Counted from the stretch's first letter, positions 15,173 to 25,600 are shown. The stretch is 64,000 nt of DNA from Planctomycetota bacterium (GCA_023150555.1 JAKLKQ010000003.1:62001-126000), one strand, 5' to 3'. Translations and numbers: made by a program. The notes: generated by a model not told the origin, from the letters alone.

Positions 15173-18100
15173 ATGGACCGACAGGGCCAGCCAGGCGACC
15201 CCTCGCTCGCACCCATGTCGCCGGGCGGGCAGCGCCGGATCGCCGGATACGAGATCCTCGGCAAGCTCGGCGCCGGTGCCATGGGCGCTGTCTTCAAGGC
15301 CCGTCAGGAATCCCTCGACCGCATCGTCGCCCTGAAGATCCTGCCGCCGTCGGTGGCCAAGGACGAGAAGTTCATCGAACGCTTCCAGCGGGAGGCGCGC
15401 ACTTCGGCCAAGCTCGTGCATCCGCACATCGTCCAGGGCATCGACGTGGGACGGGATCCCGCATCGGGGCTGTGGTACTTCGCGATGGAATTCGTCGACG
15501 GCCAGCCGCTCGGCCGGCTGCTCAAGCAGCGCGGCACCCTGCACGAGGACGAGGCGCTGAAGATCATCCGGCAGGTCGCCGACGCGCTGGTCTGCGCCGA
15601 GAAGCACGGCATCGTGCACCGCGACATCAAGCCCGACAACATCCTGATGACCTCGCGCGGCGAAGCCAAGCTCGCGGACCTGGGCCTTGCCAAGCAGACC
15701 GGCGCTCAGGACGCCACTCTCACGCAGGATGGAAAGGCTGTCGGCACGCCGTACTACATGGCGCCCGAACAGGCGCGCGGCGAGACGAAAGATCTCGATA
15801 TCCGCACGGACCTCTACGCCCTCGGCGCGACCTTCTTTCATCTCGTCACCGGCGAACCGCTGTTCACCGGCGAGACCGGCGCCGTCATCATGGTCAAACA
15901 CCTCAGCGAGAAGCCGCGCTTGGCCCACCAGGTCAATCCCGAGGTGAGCGAGGCCTGCGGGCGCCTAATCGGCAGGCTTGTCCAGAAGAAGCGCGAGCAG
16001 CGGCCGGCCTCGGCGGCCGAACTCATCGAGCTGATCGACAACCTCGAAGCACGGATGCCGACCTCACGCCTGCCCACCACCGGCTTGCAGTCGCCCGTGC
16101 GGTCCGGCGCGGCGGTGCGCGCGCGTCCGGCGCGGCGCCGGGATGGTGACGAAGAACCCGCGCCCGCCGGCAGCGGCTCCCCGCCCTGGCTGTACATGGG
16201 CATCGGCGGCGGCGTGCTGCTTCTGCTGGCCGTCGTGTACTTCATGTCCGGAAACACGCCGCCTGAGAACCGCCAAGCGCGAACCGATCCAGCCGCACCC
16301 GCCTCCCCGCTGCCGGAAGCACCCATGCCTGCGCCGGCCAAGCTTACGGAAACAGCAAAGCCACCGGATCCCGACGCCGACGTAATGCAGAAACTCTCGG
16401 ATCTCCGCGCATTCGCGAAGGAGCACCCGGATGCTTTCGAGGAGCAGAAACTCCGCTACGAGGAGCTCCTGCAACTCGCGCGAAGTAGCGGGCAGGAGAA
16501 GATCGCAGCCGAAGTCGAGGGCAACCTGGCTGCACTGCAGGCCCGGTTGTCCGAGGCCCGGGCAAAGGCTTGGGATGCGGCCGTAGCAAACGCCGAAGCC
16601 AAGAAGAAGGCCGGGAACTACGACGGCGCGCTGGCTCTTCTGAACGAGTTGCATGACAAACACCCCAAGGAAAACGCCGCGCGCGTTGCGCCGCTTATCG
16701 AGGCCCTGCGCGGCGAGGCCGCGGGAAAAATCGAGCCTGCGCTTGCCGAGACCGATGCCTTGCTGAAAGACGGGAAACTCGACGACGCCGTCACGTGCCT
16801 GGCTGCGCTGGACACGGTGCGCTTCGCGCCGCTGGACGGAAAGATCGCCGAGGCCAAAGCCGCTCTCAAGAAGGCGCGCGCCGAAGCAGCGTCCGCACAG
16901 GCGAAGGCCCCGGAAAGCAGGCAGAATACCGAAGCCGTCTTGGACCGGTTCGACGATGCGCTGCTGAAGCCCGAGGGCGGCTGGACCAAGGCCGCCGAAG
17001 CCGTTGGAGCCATGGACCGCGACGCCCAGTACGAAGGGCAGAAGGAACTGCTCGCGGCCCTGAATGCCATCCTTGCCGCTCGCAACGAGGTCCTGAAATT
17101 GGAACAGGACGGCCTGCGCGCCCTGATCGGAAAATCGGTGGCGCTCAAGACGGTGAAGGGCATCCAGAAAGGTGAAGTCCAGTCGATCGATGGCGACGTG
17201 ATCAAGCTCGAGCAGCCTTACATCATCAACGGGGTCCGCGCGGGGGTGAGCAAGACCTTGGTGCCGGTCCCTGACCTGACGGCGGAGCAGCGACAGGAGT
17301 TCCGCGGAAGCTACAAGCCGGCCACCGCGGCGCACCACTTGGCGCCGGCGCTCGACGCCCTGCGCGCGGGAAACCTGGACGAAGCGGAAGCCGGCCTGAA
17401 GGATCTGGGCGGTGACCTCCTGCCGGATCATTACCGCAAGCTGATCCGCAAACGCCGGCTCGGCGCGGCCGAAGTCGCCGCGGAAGAAGCCTGGAAGGTG
17501 GTCGAGGACTTCGTTGCCGGCTTCGCCGCGAGGAAACTCGACAAGGCCGGCGGCGAGAAGATGCTGCCGATGCTCGCGGACTTCGAGACCCGGCACGCGG
17601 GCTCGGTGTTCGGAACGTCGAAAGCCGCTCGCGCCGCGGAGTTGAAGGCTTTGGCACAGGACGCCGTCATCGGCTTCAGCATCAACAAGCTCTTCCGCGG
17701 GAAGGTCGAGGCCTTCAATCCAGACACGCGTGCGATCGTCGTGAGCTACGATTTCAAGACCCCGGAGCAACTCGACGACTGGGAGACCCGCTTCGGCCAG
17801 TACACCCAGACCGGAAGCAAAGTCCTCGACAATCCCGGTCCGGTAGCCAACGCCGAGATCCGCGACGGCAAGCTGATGCGAAAGGACAAGGGCGAGAGCT
17901 TCATCAACACACGCGCGGCGTACACCGGAGATTTAAAGCTGACGTTCGAGGTTGAAGGGCGCATGGGCAACTGGGGCGGCGGCGCCGTGGTCTATCGCAG
18001 CAGCGACGGACGCCGATGGAGCGAGGTGCGCATAACCGATGTGCAGGAGAAGGGTACCGAGCCCACCATTCGCGCCAGCGCGTTTCCGGCGGGCGGCGTC

Positions 18101-18457
18101 AAGACGGCTCCCTTCCCCGCCGCCGCAAAGGACCGCAAGGCCAACCGCTTCTCGATCGAGGTGAAGAACAGTCTCGTGACCTGCGGCTTCAACGACGCCG
18201 TGGTCATCGAGAAGTGGCCGCCGGCCGACCACAAAGGCACGCACCTGGTTCCCGAAGAACGCCCCGAGCAGCGGCCCATGCTCGCGTTCGAGAGTTGGCG
18301 CGGACCCAACGACGGCGCCGTCACATTCGCGCGCATCGAAGGCGTGTTGCAGAAGGAGTGGCTCGAGGAACAGACCCGGACCTTCAAGGAAGGAAAGGGG
18401 CTCGCCTCAAAACCCGCCAACGAGCCTCCCAACGAGCCGGAAAAGAAGGATCGTTAA
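15173..18457 (+). CDS. Transmembrane Ser/Thr protein kinase with extracytoplasmic DUF1080-like lectin domain
   Basis: 1094 residues. Start supported by AGGAG and GAAGGG upstream. A Hanks-type kinase domain spans about residues 26-290: GAGAMGAV P-loop, catalytic Lys55 in VALK, HRDIKPDN with Asp151, DLG instead of DFG at 169-171, and APEQ of the activation segment. A Pro/Ala-rich linker leads to one membrane helix at about 338-358 (MGIGGGVLLLLAVVYF). The outside part first has a long helical region with TPR-like repeats rich in Ala/Lys (about 390-850). From about 856 to the end lies a jelly-roll domain of the 3-keto-disaccharide hydrolase/DUF1080 type (YDFKTPEQLDDWE, GNWGGGAVVYRS). The layout suggests it senses an extracellular glycan or envelope state and phosphorylates cytoplasmic targets. 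It is a single-gene unit; receptor kinases of this kind are common in planctomycetes. Confidence 0.9.
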   Translation: MDRQGQPGDPSLAPMSPGGQRRIAGYEILGKLGAGAMGAVFKARQESLDRIVALKILPPSVAKDEKFIERFQREARTSAKLVHPHIVQGIDVGRDPASGLWYFAMEFVDGQPLGRLLKQRGTLHEDEALKIIRQVADALVCAEKHGIVHRDIKPDNILMTSRGEAKLADLGLAKQTGAQDATLTQDGKAVGTPYYMAPEQARGETKDLDIRTDLYALGATFFHLVTGEPLFTGETGAVIMVKHLSEKPRLAHQVNPEVSEACGRLIGRLVQKKREQRPASAAELIELIDNLEARMPTSRLPTTGLQSPVRSGAAVRARPARRRDGDEEPAPAGSGSPPWLYMGIGGGVLLLLAVVYFMSGNTPPENRQARTDPAAPASPLPEAPMPAPAKLTETAKPPDPDADVMQKLSDLRAFAKEHPDAFEEQKLRYEELLQLARSSGQEKIAAEVEGNLAALQARLSEARAKAWDAAVANAEAKKKAGNYDGALALLNELHDKHPKENAARVAPLIEALRGEAAGKIEPALAETDALLKDGKLDDAVTCLAALDTVRFAPLDGKIAEAKAALKKARAEAASAQAKAPESRQNTEAVLDRFDDALLKPEGGWTKAAEAVGAMDRDAQYEGQKELLAALNAILAARNEVLKLEQDGLRALIGKSVALKTVKGIQKGEVQSIDGDVIKLEQPYIINGVRAGVSKTLVPVPDLTAEQRQEFRGSYKPATAAHHLAPALDALRAGNLDEAEAGLKDLGGDLLPDHYRKLIRKRRLGAAEVAAEEAWKVVEDFVAGFAARKLDKAGGEKMLPMLADFETRHAGSVFGTSKAARAAELKALAQDAVIGFSINKLFRGKVEAFNPDTRAIVVSYDFKTPEQLDDWETRFGQYTQTGSKVLDNPGPVANAEIRDGKLMRKDKGESFINTRAAYTGDLKLTFEVEGRMGNWGGGAVVYRSSDGRRWSEVRITDVQEKGTEPTIRASAFPAGGVKTAPFPAAAKDRKANRFSIEVKNSLVTCGFNDAVVIEKWPPADHKGTHLVPEERPEQRPMLAFESWRGPNDGAVTFARIEGVLQKEWLEEQTRTFKEGKGLASKPANEPPNEPEKKDR

Positions 18458-18488
18458 CCGCGCTGACTAATCCTGTTGGAATTAGCGC

Positions 18489-19499
18489 TCAGGGGCCCGA
18501 AGGACTGACGCCGTTGGTCGGCGTCAAGCCGGGCGGCACGTCCAGGCGGTGCGGGCCGGTGCCCGTCGAACCGCTGGGCAGGAACTGGAACGCGGGGTCG
18601 TCCAGGGCGGGCGGACCGGGAATGGCATCGGGCAGGTACGGCGCCAAGCTGACCTTCTCGACCGAAGCCAAGGCGTCGACCGGCCCGGGCAGTTCGACCT
18701 TCTCCGCCAGGCGCACGGCACCAGCGAAGAGGAACGGCACTTCGGCGGTGAGCTTACCAAGCGCGGCGACGGCCAGGGTCTCACTCTTCGGTTCGACGTC
18801 GTTGCTGTCGACCGCCACGAGTTTTTCGCCGGACGTTTCGAGGTTCCACACGTTCTCCTTGCCCGTCTCCGTTTTGCCGGCGGGCAGCACCTGGCACGCG
18901 CCGAACAGCAGCGTCACGTCGGTCCGGCTGGCGCCGTCCATGCGCTCGCTGTTCTGCTGCCGCACGACCAGGCCGCAGGGCTTGGAGACCTGCACGGAGG
19001 CCGCCGACGCGTGCAGGTAGAAGCCGCCGCGCGCCGCCAACTCCGAGACCTGAACGCGCACGATGCCTTCGTACAGCGTCAGCACCGTGCCCAAGCCGCC
19101 CTTCGAGAGGTAGCGGTCGGTTACGCGCAGGCGCGAATGGCGGCCCAGGACCAACAGCGTGCCGTCGCTGAAGCGCACCTGGACGATGCGGTCGCTTCCC
19201 GTAATCAGGGTATCCTGGGCACCGATGAAGGTTCCCGACGTCAAGGCTCCGTCGTAGGTCTCCCCGCGCCGCTGGATCCGAACCGCGTCCGCGGGCAGGT
19301 ATTCAAACTCGCCGTCCGCGCCATCCTTCGCGCGGAGCACGTGCACGGATTGAACCTGCAGCGCGGTGGCGTCGTGCCAGACCGGCGCGTCCGCGGCCTT
19401 CCTTCCCGTGGCGGCGCCATCCGCACACGAGGCCACGCCGCCGGCCATACAGGCCAGGACGAGGCAGCAGCGCGCGATATTTGCCGTCCGTGCGAACAT
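18489..19499 (-). CDS. FecR-domain envelope lipoprotein
   Basis: 336 residues from ATG at 19499, two bases after the stop of the upstream gene, which implies translational coupling. An upstream TTG in frame (19514) is less likely. The N-terminus is a signal peptide ending in VASC, which fits a lipobox with Cys as the lipidated residue. Residues about 60-190 follow the FecR pattern: GAQDTLITGSDRIVQVRFSDG, then GRHSRLRV and LYEGIVRVQV. FecR domains normally act in the periplasm, as anti-sigma regulators or as structural envelope domains. No sigma factor gene is adjacent, so a signalling role is not supported. The C-terminal 100 residues are Pro-rich and low-complexity. It is the last gene of the operon with the beta-helix protein, PqqD-like protein and C25 peptidase. 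Confidence 0.72.
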   Translation of the reverse strand: MFARTANIARCCLVLACMAGGVASCADGAATGRKAADAPVWHDATALQVQSVHVLRAKDGADGEFEYLPADAVRIQRRGETYDGALTSGTFIGAQDTLITGSDRIVQVRFSDGTLLVLGRHSRLRVTDRYLSKGGLGTVLTLYEGIVRVQVSELAARGGFYLHASAASVQVSKPCGLVVRQQNSERMDGASRTDVTLLFGACQVLPAGKTETGKENVWNLETSGEKLVAVDSNDVEPKSETLAVAALGKLTAEVPFLFAGAVRLAEKVELPGPVDALASVEKVSLAPYLPDAIPGPPALDDPAFQFLPSGSTGTGPHRLDVPPGLTPTNGVSPSGP

Positions 19500-19501
19500 G
19501 C

Positions 19502-22135
19502 TTATCGCTTCCAACTCTTCGAGTTGTTGTCCTTGCGCAGAATCTCGACCGCGGTGTCGAGTTCGACGCTTTCGCCGTTGATGACCATCGTCAACCGAAT
19601 GACCAGATCGTGGGCCGCACCGCCCGACCCGGCGTTCGGGATGCCCGTGCCGGTCAGGTTGGCCGCCGTCTTAAACGCAAAGGTCTTCTTCGGGTTGTTC
19701 AGGTTGAAAAAGGTGAGTTCCGATACCGCGTCCTTGGGGAGCGTCAGGTTCTTGGCGGACTGCACCAGCAGGTTGGAGTTGAAGGTGATGCTCTTCGTGC
19801 CGATCTCGAGCGTAATGTTGGTCCCGGCGCCGCCAATATCGGGGATCACCGCGCCGCCGCCACCAAGCTCCAGCACGCCCACGGACGTAACGAGGTGCTC
19901 GCCGCCGACTTTGCCCTCCTTCGCGCTGGTCTTCAGGGCCGTGTATGCGCCGCTGAGCAGCTGGTTGGTCTTGAAGGAGAACTTGCCCTTGCTCGAGCTT
20001 CCGGCCTTGGTCGTGTAGAGAAAGTTCGGCTGACCTTCGTACGCGAGGGTATCAAGCCCGGTAGTAGCATTGAAAACAAGGCCCAGCCGGACGGGCAGTG
20101 ACGCCGGGGCAACCGTGGCGACGTCGAGAATGTCGTCCAGGGCAGTGCGCAGGTCATTGCCGGAGATCTTGAACGCATACTTGCCATTCTTGGGGCTGAC
20201 CTTGAAGGAAAATTTGGCGGCGCCCACCAGCCCCTTCACGGAACCTTTGGAATCAAGGGCTTTCGCGCCCCCAAGGATGCTGACATCGTTGACCTTCACC
20301 TGAACCAACGATCCGTTCGGCACCACGAGCGGCATGCCGGCAGGGTTGATGTTCCCCGCGAAGGAGATCGTGTCCTTCGGCGTGCCAGCTGCGTTGTGCG
20401 CCTTCCAGTTGATGGCGAAGCCCGCCTTGGCGACGTAGAGGTCGGCATCGTCCACCCCGCCGACGACGGTGACCTCGATCTGGACGCTGTCGGAGCCGCC
20501 GTTGCCGTCGGTCACGGTCACCGTGATGGTGAATGTGCCGGGCGCAAAGACGTGGATGACGTTCGTCAGTTCGATGCCCGATGTCTGCGTGCCGTCCCCG
20601 AACTGCCAGTTGTAGGTGAGCGTGTCGCCGTCCCCGTCGGTCGCGGTGACGACGAATTCGAAGTCTTCGCCTCCGTTGAGATCCACCGAACCGCTCGAAG
20701 GCGTAACGACTTGCGCCACCGGCGGGCTGTTGCCGCCGACGCCGGCGACGACGCTGATGTCGACGTCCGCGGTGTCCGTGCCGCCGTTGCCGTCGCTGAG
20801 CGTATAGGTTAGGTGGTCAAGGCCGGTAAAGCCCGCTGGCGGAGTATAGGTCACGCTCAGGTTGCCGGCCGTAACCGAGGCGATGCCTAGCGTGCCGATT
20901 GTGTTGACGCTCTGTACCGTCAGCGTCTCGCCCGTGTCTGGCAAAGCGGTGTCGTTGGCCCGGACGAGCAGGATGTTGCCGGTCGAGTCCGCGAGGACTT
21001 CAAAGCCGTCGTCGTTGGCGGTAGGAGGGTTGTTGGCGGGGTCGGAAGTCAGCCACGGCGTGTAATCGACTCGCACATCGGTAACGGCATCGCCAATGCC
21101 GTCGGCATTGAGCACATTGGCCGGGTTGATGTGCGTCGTGCCGTCGGCCTCGATGGTGCCCGTGGGGTCGTCCGGGCCGCTCTCATCGCCCCACCAGTTG
21201 TTCGGCGCGTTCACCGTCGGCCCGAAGCTTCCCACGGCGATCGTGTTGCCTTCGAACTGGTTGTTCTGTGCGTCGACGAGAGAGGTGTCCGTTACCAGAA
21301 AGCCAACGGCCAGGCCGAAGGTGCAGTCGGTGAAGACGTTGTCGGTCAGCGTCGCCGCGGTGCCCGTGCCGCCCTCGCTGGTGACCAGCACGCCAGCGGA
21401 CGTGCTGTCGTCGGTGCTCGCGATGCCGCTGTAGTCCTCGAACGAGTTGCCGCGAATCTCCACCACGGCGCCGGCGTTGACTTCCACGCCGTAATTGACC
21501 TGGTCGCCGTTGCCCTGCCCCAGAAAGCTGCTGTTGATGCACTTGGCGTTGGTGATGCCTGTATCGAAGAAAAGCACGCCGACGCGCTCGATGTCAGTGA
21601 ACGCGCAGCGGTCAACGTCCACGTTCCCGCCGAAGGCCACGATCGCCGTGCCCACGTAGTCCTCGAAGCGGATGTCCCGGAAGGTGCAGTTCACGAACTT
21701 GCCGGTGCCTTTGTGGCGGAAGGCCTGGCTGATGGCGATGCTGTTACCGTCGGAGTCGCCGTCGAAGATCAGGTTCCGGACCTGCAGGTTGACGCTGGTG
21801 TTGACCAGAAACCAGGCCTTGTTGTCGCCCGTATTGGTGGTGTTGGTGGACGCGGTCACGACCTCTGCGCCGGTCAGGCCTTGAAGGGTCAGGTTCTTGT
21901 TAACGACCACCTTGCCTTCGCTAAGCGAGGCTTCGACGACCAGGGTGTCACCGGCAGTCGCTGCCGTAACCGCCGCCTGGATCGAGTTATGGAAGGTGTT
22001 CTGGGTGATGTTGTGGACTTCGTTGGCCGCGTGCGCCCATGGCATGAGCTCGCCTGCCATGAAGACCATCATCGCCAGGACGAACTTCTTTATTTCCACC
22101 AGACACTGCCTTTCTGCTCCATCTATCTTCTGCAC
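19502..22135 (-). CDS. Secreted parallel beta-helix / cadherin-like / PKD exoprotein with C-terminal modules
   Basis: 877 residues. GTG at 22135 has AAGGAAG just upstream; GTG at 22099 is an alternative. Both give a signal peptide ending WAHA. Residues about 45-340 form a right-handed beta-helix (pectin-lyase-like; NSIQAAVTAATAGDTLVV, closing with NNWWGDESGPDDP). Next is a cadherin-like tandem domain (about 365-470; PPTANDDGFEV, LTYTLSDGNGG) and a PKD domain (about 480-575; YNWQFGDGTQ). From about 580 to the end are one or two copies of a module like that of the 5932-14338 proteins: KDTISFAGNINP, ALDSKGSVKG, DLRTALDD, then a more divergent second copy ending KSWKR. It is probably a surface or matrix protein. 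It shares an operon with the PqqD-like gene (24 bases upstream) and the FecR gene (2 bases downstream). Confidence 0.8.
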   Translation of the reverse strand: MQKIDGAERQCLVEIKKFVLAMMVFMAGELMPWAHAANEVHNITQNTFHNSIQAAVTAATAGDTLVVEASLSEGKVVVNKNLTLQGLTGAEVVTASTNTTNTGDNKAWFLVNTSVNLQVRNLIFDGDSDGNSIAISQAFRHKGTGKFVNCTFRDIRFEDYVGTAIVAFGGNVDVDRCAFTDIERVGVLFFDTGITNAKCINSSFLGQGNGDQVNYGVEVNAGAVVEIRGNSFEDYSGIASTDDSTSAGVLVTSEGGTGTAATLTDNVFTDCTFGLAVGFLVTDTSLVDAQNNQFEGNTIAVGSFGPTVNAPNNWWGDESGPDDPTGTIEADGTTHINPANVLNADGIGDAVTDVRVDYTPWLTSDPANNPPTANDDGFEVLADSTGNILLVRANDTALPDTGETLTVQSVNTIGTLGIASVTAGNLSVTYTPPAGFTGLDHLTYTLSDGNGGTDTADVDISVVAGVGGNSPPVAQVVTPSSGSVDLNGGEDFEFVVTATDGDGDTLTYNWQFGDGTQTSGIELTNVIHVFAPGTFTITVTVTDGNGGSDSVQIEVTVVGGVDDADLYVAKAGFAINWKAHNAAGTPKDTISFAGNINPAGMPLVVPNGSLVQVKVNDVSILGGAKALDSKGSVKGLVGAAKFSFKVSPKNGKYAFKISGNDLRTALDDILDVATVAPASLPVRLGLVFNATTGLDTLAYEGQPNFLYTTKAGSSSKGKFSFKTNQLLSGAYTALKTSAKEGKVGGEHLVTSVGVLELGGGGAVIPDIGGAGTNITLEIGTKSITFNSNLLVQSAKNLTLPKDAVSELTFFNLNNPKKTFAFKTAANLTGTGIPNAGSGGAAHDLVIRLTMVINGESVELDTAVEILRKDNNSKSWKR

Positions 22136-22159
22136 GTCTTCCTTGGCCCATCTAGGCGC

Positions 22160-22582
22160 TCACGGCAAACCGGTAACGCTGCGCGGCGAGACCCGGTCGC
22201 GGCGTCCGCCATTGCCCGCGCCCTTCTCGTCGGCCACCATCGGCAGGACGTACGGTCCCGCGACGGCCACCAGCCGTCCCGCGCCCGTCTTGCGCACCGG
22301 AATCGCAATCATGGCGGGCGCGGCGGACAGCAAGCCGCGCGCGGCGAGTTCCTCGCAGAACGCGCGAAGTTCGCCGGCCACCTGCTCGGTCGAACGATCC
22401 CATCGCCGGGCGATCTTCCGGGCCAGCTCGTCGAGCGTCGTGCGGCCGTCGCAGCAGGCCCACACCCAGCTCCCGACGGCATTCAGGCGCACGATCTTAC
22501 GCCCGCTCGCCGCGAGGATCACCACCTCGTCCCGGAAGCGTTCCCAGGCTACGCCCGGGCTATGGATCCAGCGCTCTCCCAC
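22160..22582 (-). CDS. PqqD-like small protein (RiPP-recognition-element fold)
   Basis: 140 residues. The first 95 follow the PqqD pattern: a beta hairpin (VAWERFRDEVVILAASGRKIVRLN), an AVGSWVWACCDG turn, then a three-helix winged-helix part (TTLDELARKIARRWD, VAGELRAFCEELAARGLL). The family includes peptide chaperones that hold a precursor peptide for a radical SAM enzyme, and the same fold occurs in many peptide-modification pathways. Here no radical SAM or precursor peptide is visible within the window. The gene lies between a C25 peptidase and a secreted beta-helix protein, with gaps of 34 and 24 bases. A 45-residue tail of unknown role follows. It has no signal peptide, so it is cytoplasmic. 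Confidence 0.72.
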   Translation of the reverse strand: MGERWIHSPGVAWERFRDEVVILAASGRKIVRLNAVGSWVWACCDGRTTLDELARKIARRWDRSTEQVAGELRAFCEELAARGLLSAAPAMIAIPVRKTGAGRLVAVAGPYVLPMVADEKGAGNGGRRDRVSPRSVTGLP

Positions 22583-22616
22583 CCAAATCTCCCGGCTTCA
22601 GCATCGGATTCCGGCA

Positions 22617-25600
22617 TCAAGGCGCGCAAGGCAGAGCCGGATCGCCAAGCAGGCATTCGGTCTTCGCCATGTCGGCGTCCAGTTCGCTGGTCCTTCCGCG
22701 CTCGAACGCTTCCTGCTGAGCCTTCACCAGAGCCTCGCCCCAGGTCGCCGAGCCGCGCTGCGCGGCGCCCAGAAGGTCGCTCATGAAGTTCATCCCGGCG
22801 ATCGAGTTCGTGTAGGTCGTGGTCGCGATCGACGCCGCGATGCCGCCCTGCGCCTGGGTCAGCAGCGTACCGGCGTTGGTGCTCTGCCCTGGCAGGTTGT
22901 GAATCGTGTAGTTTGCGGTGCACGTCGCCTGCAGCAGCACCACGTTCCCCGTCCAGCCGGCGCATTTGGTCACGTCCAGTACGTTCGACTTCGAAAGCTT
23001 GCTGCTGGAGCCGTGTCCGACGAAGAGGATCACGTTCGCGTCGCCGTTGGCGGCATCCTCCATCGCTTCGGTGATCGAGGCCGCATCGGGGTATTCGGCG
23101 CTGCCCAGATTCGCCTGCGCCCACTCGATCTCCGGCACGTCGGCCACGATCTTCGCCGCCTGGCTGTCAAAGAAGTCGAAGCCGTCCCTCTCGTCGGCCA
23201 CCGCCAGGCCGCACGTGCCGCTCGAGCCGGCGGAGGCGACATGGTCGAGCGAGCGCTGCACGGCGACCGCCAGCTCCGCTTCGTTGTTCACCGGGAACCG
23301 CCCCACGGCCACTTCCGCGAAGCCCTTGCCCAGATCGCCGAAGCGCGCGTCGCAAGGCGCCTCGCCGAACCGGCTGGTCGGTTCGAGAACCGTCGGGCAG
23401 AGCGGGTCAATTCCGGAGTTCTCGCGGTTCAAATAATCCCAGTGCGTTCGGCCGGCCAGAAGCAGGAAATCCGGATGGACCTCGCGCACCGCCCGGCGGA
23501 TGCCCTCGGGGCCGTAGCGCCCGAAGTTGTACGCGTCGAAGAGTGCTTCCTGGTCGACGAACACGGGCGCCAAGCCTTCCGCCGCGCGCTGGTCCAGCAG
23601 CGGCTGCAGCGCGCTCTCGAACCGCGCGGGGCCGGTGGCGAGGTAGCCGACGGTCTTGGGCAGGCGCTGGATCGTGCGCGCGCTGACGTCCAGCGGCGCA
23701 AGCTCGTCACCGTGCGGCACGACCAGGATGCCGTCGCCGGCGCCCCATTCGCCGCCCTTGACCTTGAAGCGCGCGGTAAAGCTGCCGCCGTCGTCGCGGG
23801 TCTCGTAGGCAATCAGGTTGGCCTTCTCGGGGCGGCGCGCGTCGACGATCCACAACTCGTCGGTTTCCAGCCCGCTCACTTCGTACACGCGGGTCGAGGC
23901 CCCGCCCGCCGAGCCGTCGATGACCAGCGGCCCGGGGCCCTGCAGCGCCATGGGGTAGGTCGCGGAGAGGCTGTAGACGAAGCCGAGTTGGCTCGCGATG
24001 CCCGCCAGCGGCGGCGTGACCAACTCAACGGTGTTGTCGCCGGCCGCCAAGACACCGCTTAGGTTCGGGAAGGTGAAGGTGACCTTTCCGTCCTTGGCTT
24101 CCCACGTCACGTTGCCGGCCAGGTTGCCGTTGACGAAGACCTGCAGCGCATGGTCGTCGCCCAACTCATCGGCCGCATCGCTGTGGCCGAAGACGGTGGC
24201 CTGCAGGCTGGCCTCACCCGCGACGAGGTTCGGCAGCGTGAGGGTGAAACTGGACAGGCCCGATCCACCGCCATCCTGCGCCAGGAACTGGCTGCTGATC
24301 CAGGGCTCGTAGGCCAGCGGCTTCTTGGTGAAGTTGAAATAAACGTCTTTGTAACGATCCGTGACCGTGTTCGTCCCGGCGTCCAACGCTTCGACCTGGC
24401 CCTTGAAGAGGCCGTTGGCCTTCTTGAGCTTCTGCGCCTTGGTCTTGCCGGGTTGCGGGTAGAAGAAGAATGCGTCGTTTTCGGTGTACCGGTCGGCATA
24501 GCCGGGCGCGTACAGAGCTACGTCGCCATTCACGATCCCCAGCGCGTGCACCGTGAATCCGCCGCGGTAGATCTTCGACTTCGTCGCGTCGAATCCGGCC
24601 GGCATGGAAGCCGACGGGACCAGCAGCACGCCGCGGCCCGTGTAAAGCGCCTTCGCCGCATCGCCGTACTTGGGCTTCTTGCCGCGGGCCAACGCGCCGA
24701 TTTCGGCGTCCGGCTCCGCCGCGCCGTCTTTTGAAGCACGAACGTCGGCGCTGGGTGCCTTGTTCGCTGCCGGCAACGCGGCACTCTGTTCGGGCGAAGC
24801 CGCGCGCGCCAGATCCGTAACGCGCAGGGTGCGGGCGTCGGCGCGCAGGGCTTCTCCAAATGATTCGGTCAGCTCGGCGGGCGCGATCGTCTCGTCCACG
24901 AGGCCCTCCCCCGACCAGGCGAAGGCGTCCTTAGACGTGAAGAACTCGCGCGCATCGTCCAAGGCCACGGTCTCGACACGGTACTCCCACCAGCCGGCGT
25001 CGGGCTTGTCGAGGAATCGATAGGTCTTTGGTTCGGGGCAGGACAGGCGCCCGGGGATCAAGGCGTGGTTGGCGCGCACCCACGCCCAGCCTGAACCGCC
25101 GGCAGGGCGGCGCCAGAGGTGGAAGCCGGCGTTCTCGACCTCGCTGGCGACGTGCCATTCCACCAACACCGCGCCATCCGCAGCGCGCGCGCGAAGGGCA
25201 TCAAAGGTCACGGGCAGGATCCCGTTGGGATCAGTAATTGTGCTGCCGGAGCCCAAGGTGGGGTTTTGCGTGAGAAACACATTTCCGGAGGTAAGGACCG
25301 CGTCGGCGCTACTCGCAAGCGTAAGCAATCCAGCAACGCCGAGATCACCGCCATTCACCCTGAGTTCGGAATTGTCGTTACCACTCAAGAGGAAGTCGGA
25401 ATCGACCTTAAAGTAGCCTCCGGTGACCGTAAAGATCGTATTGTTCCCCGTAATGGCTACATCGTCTGCAATATGCACCGTTACCGTTCCGGACTGCGTA
25501 TAGGTTTGGTTTGGATTTTCCATCAGGAAGTCGTCCCCAACCGACAGGGTCCCGGATCCATTAACTGTAAACTGTACAGTTGCTCCTGATACGGACACAT

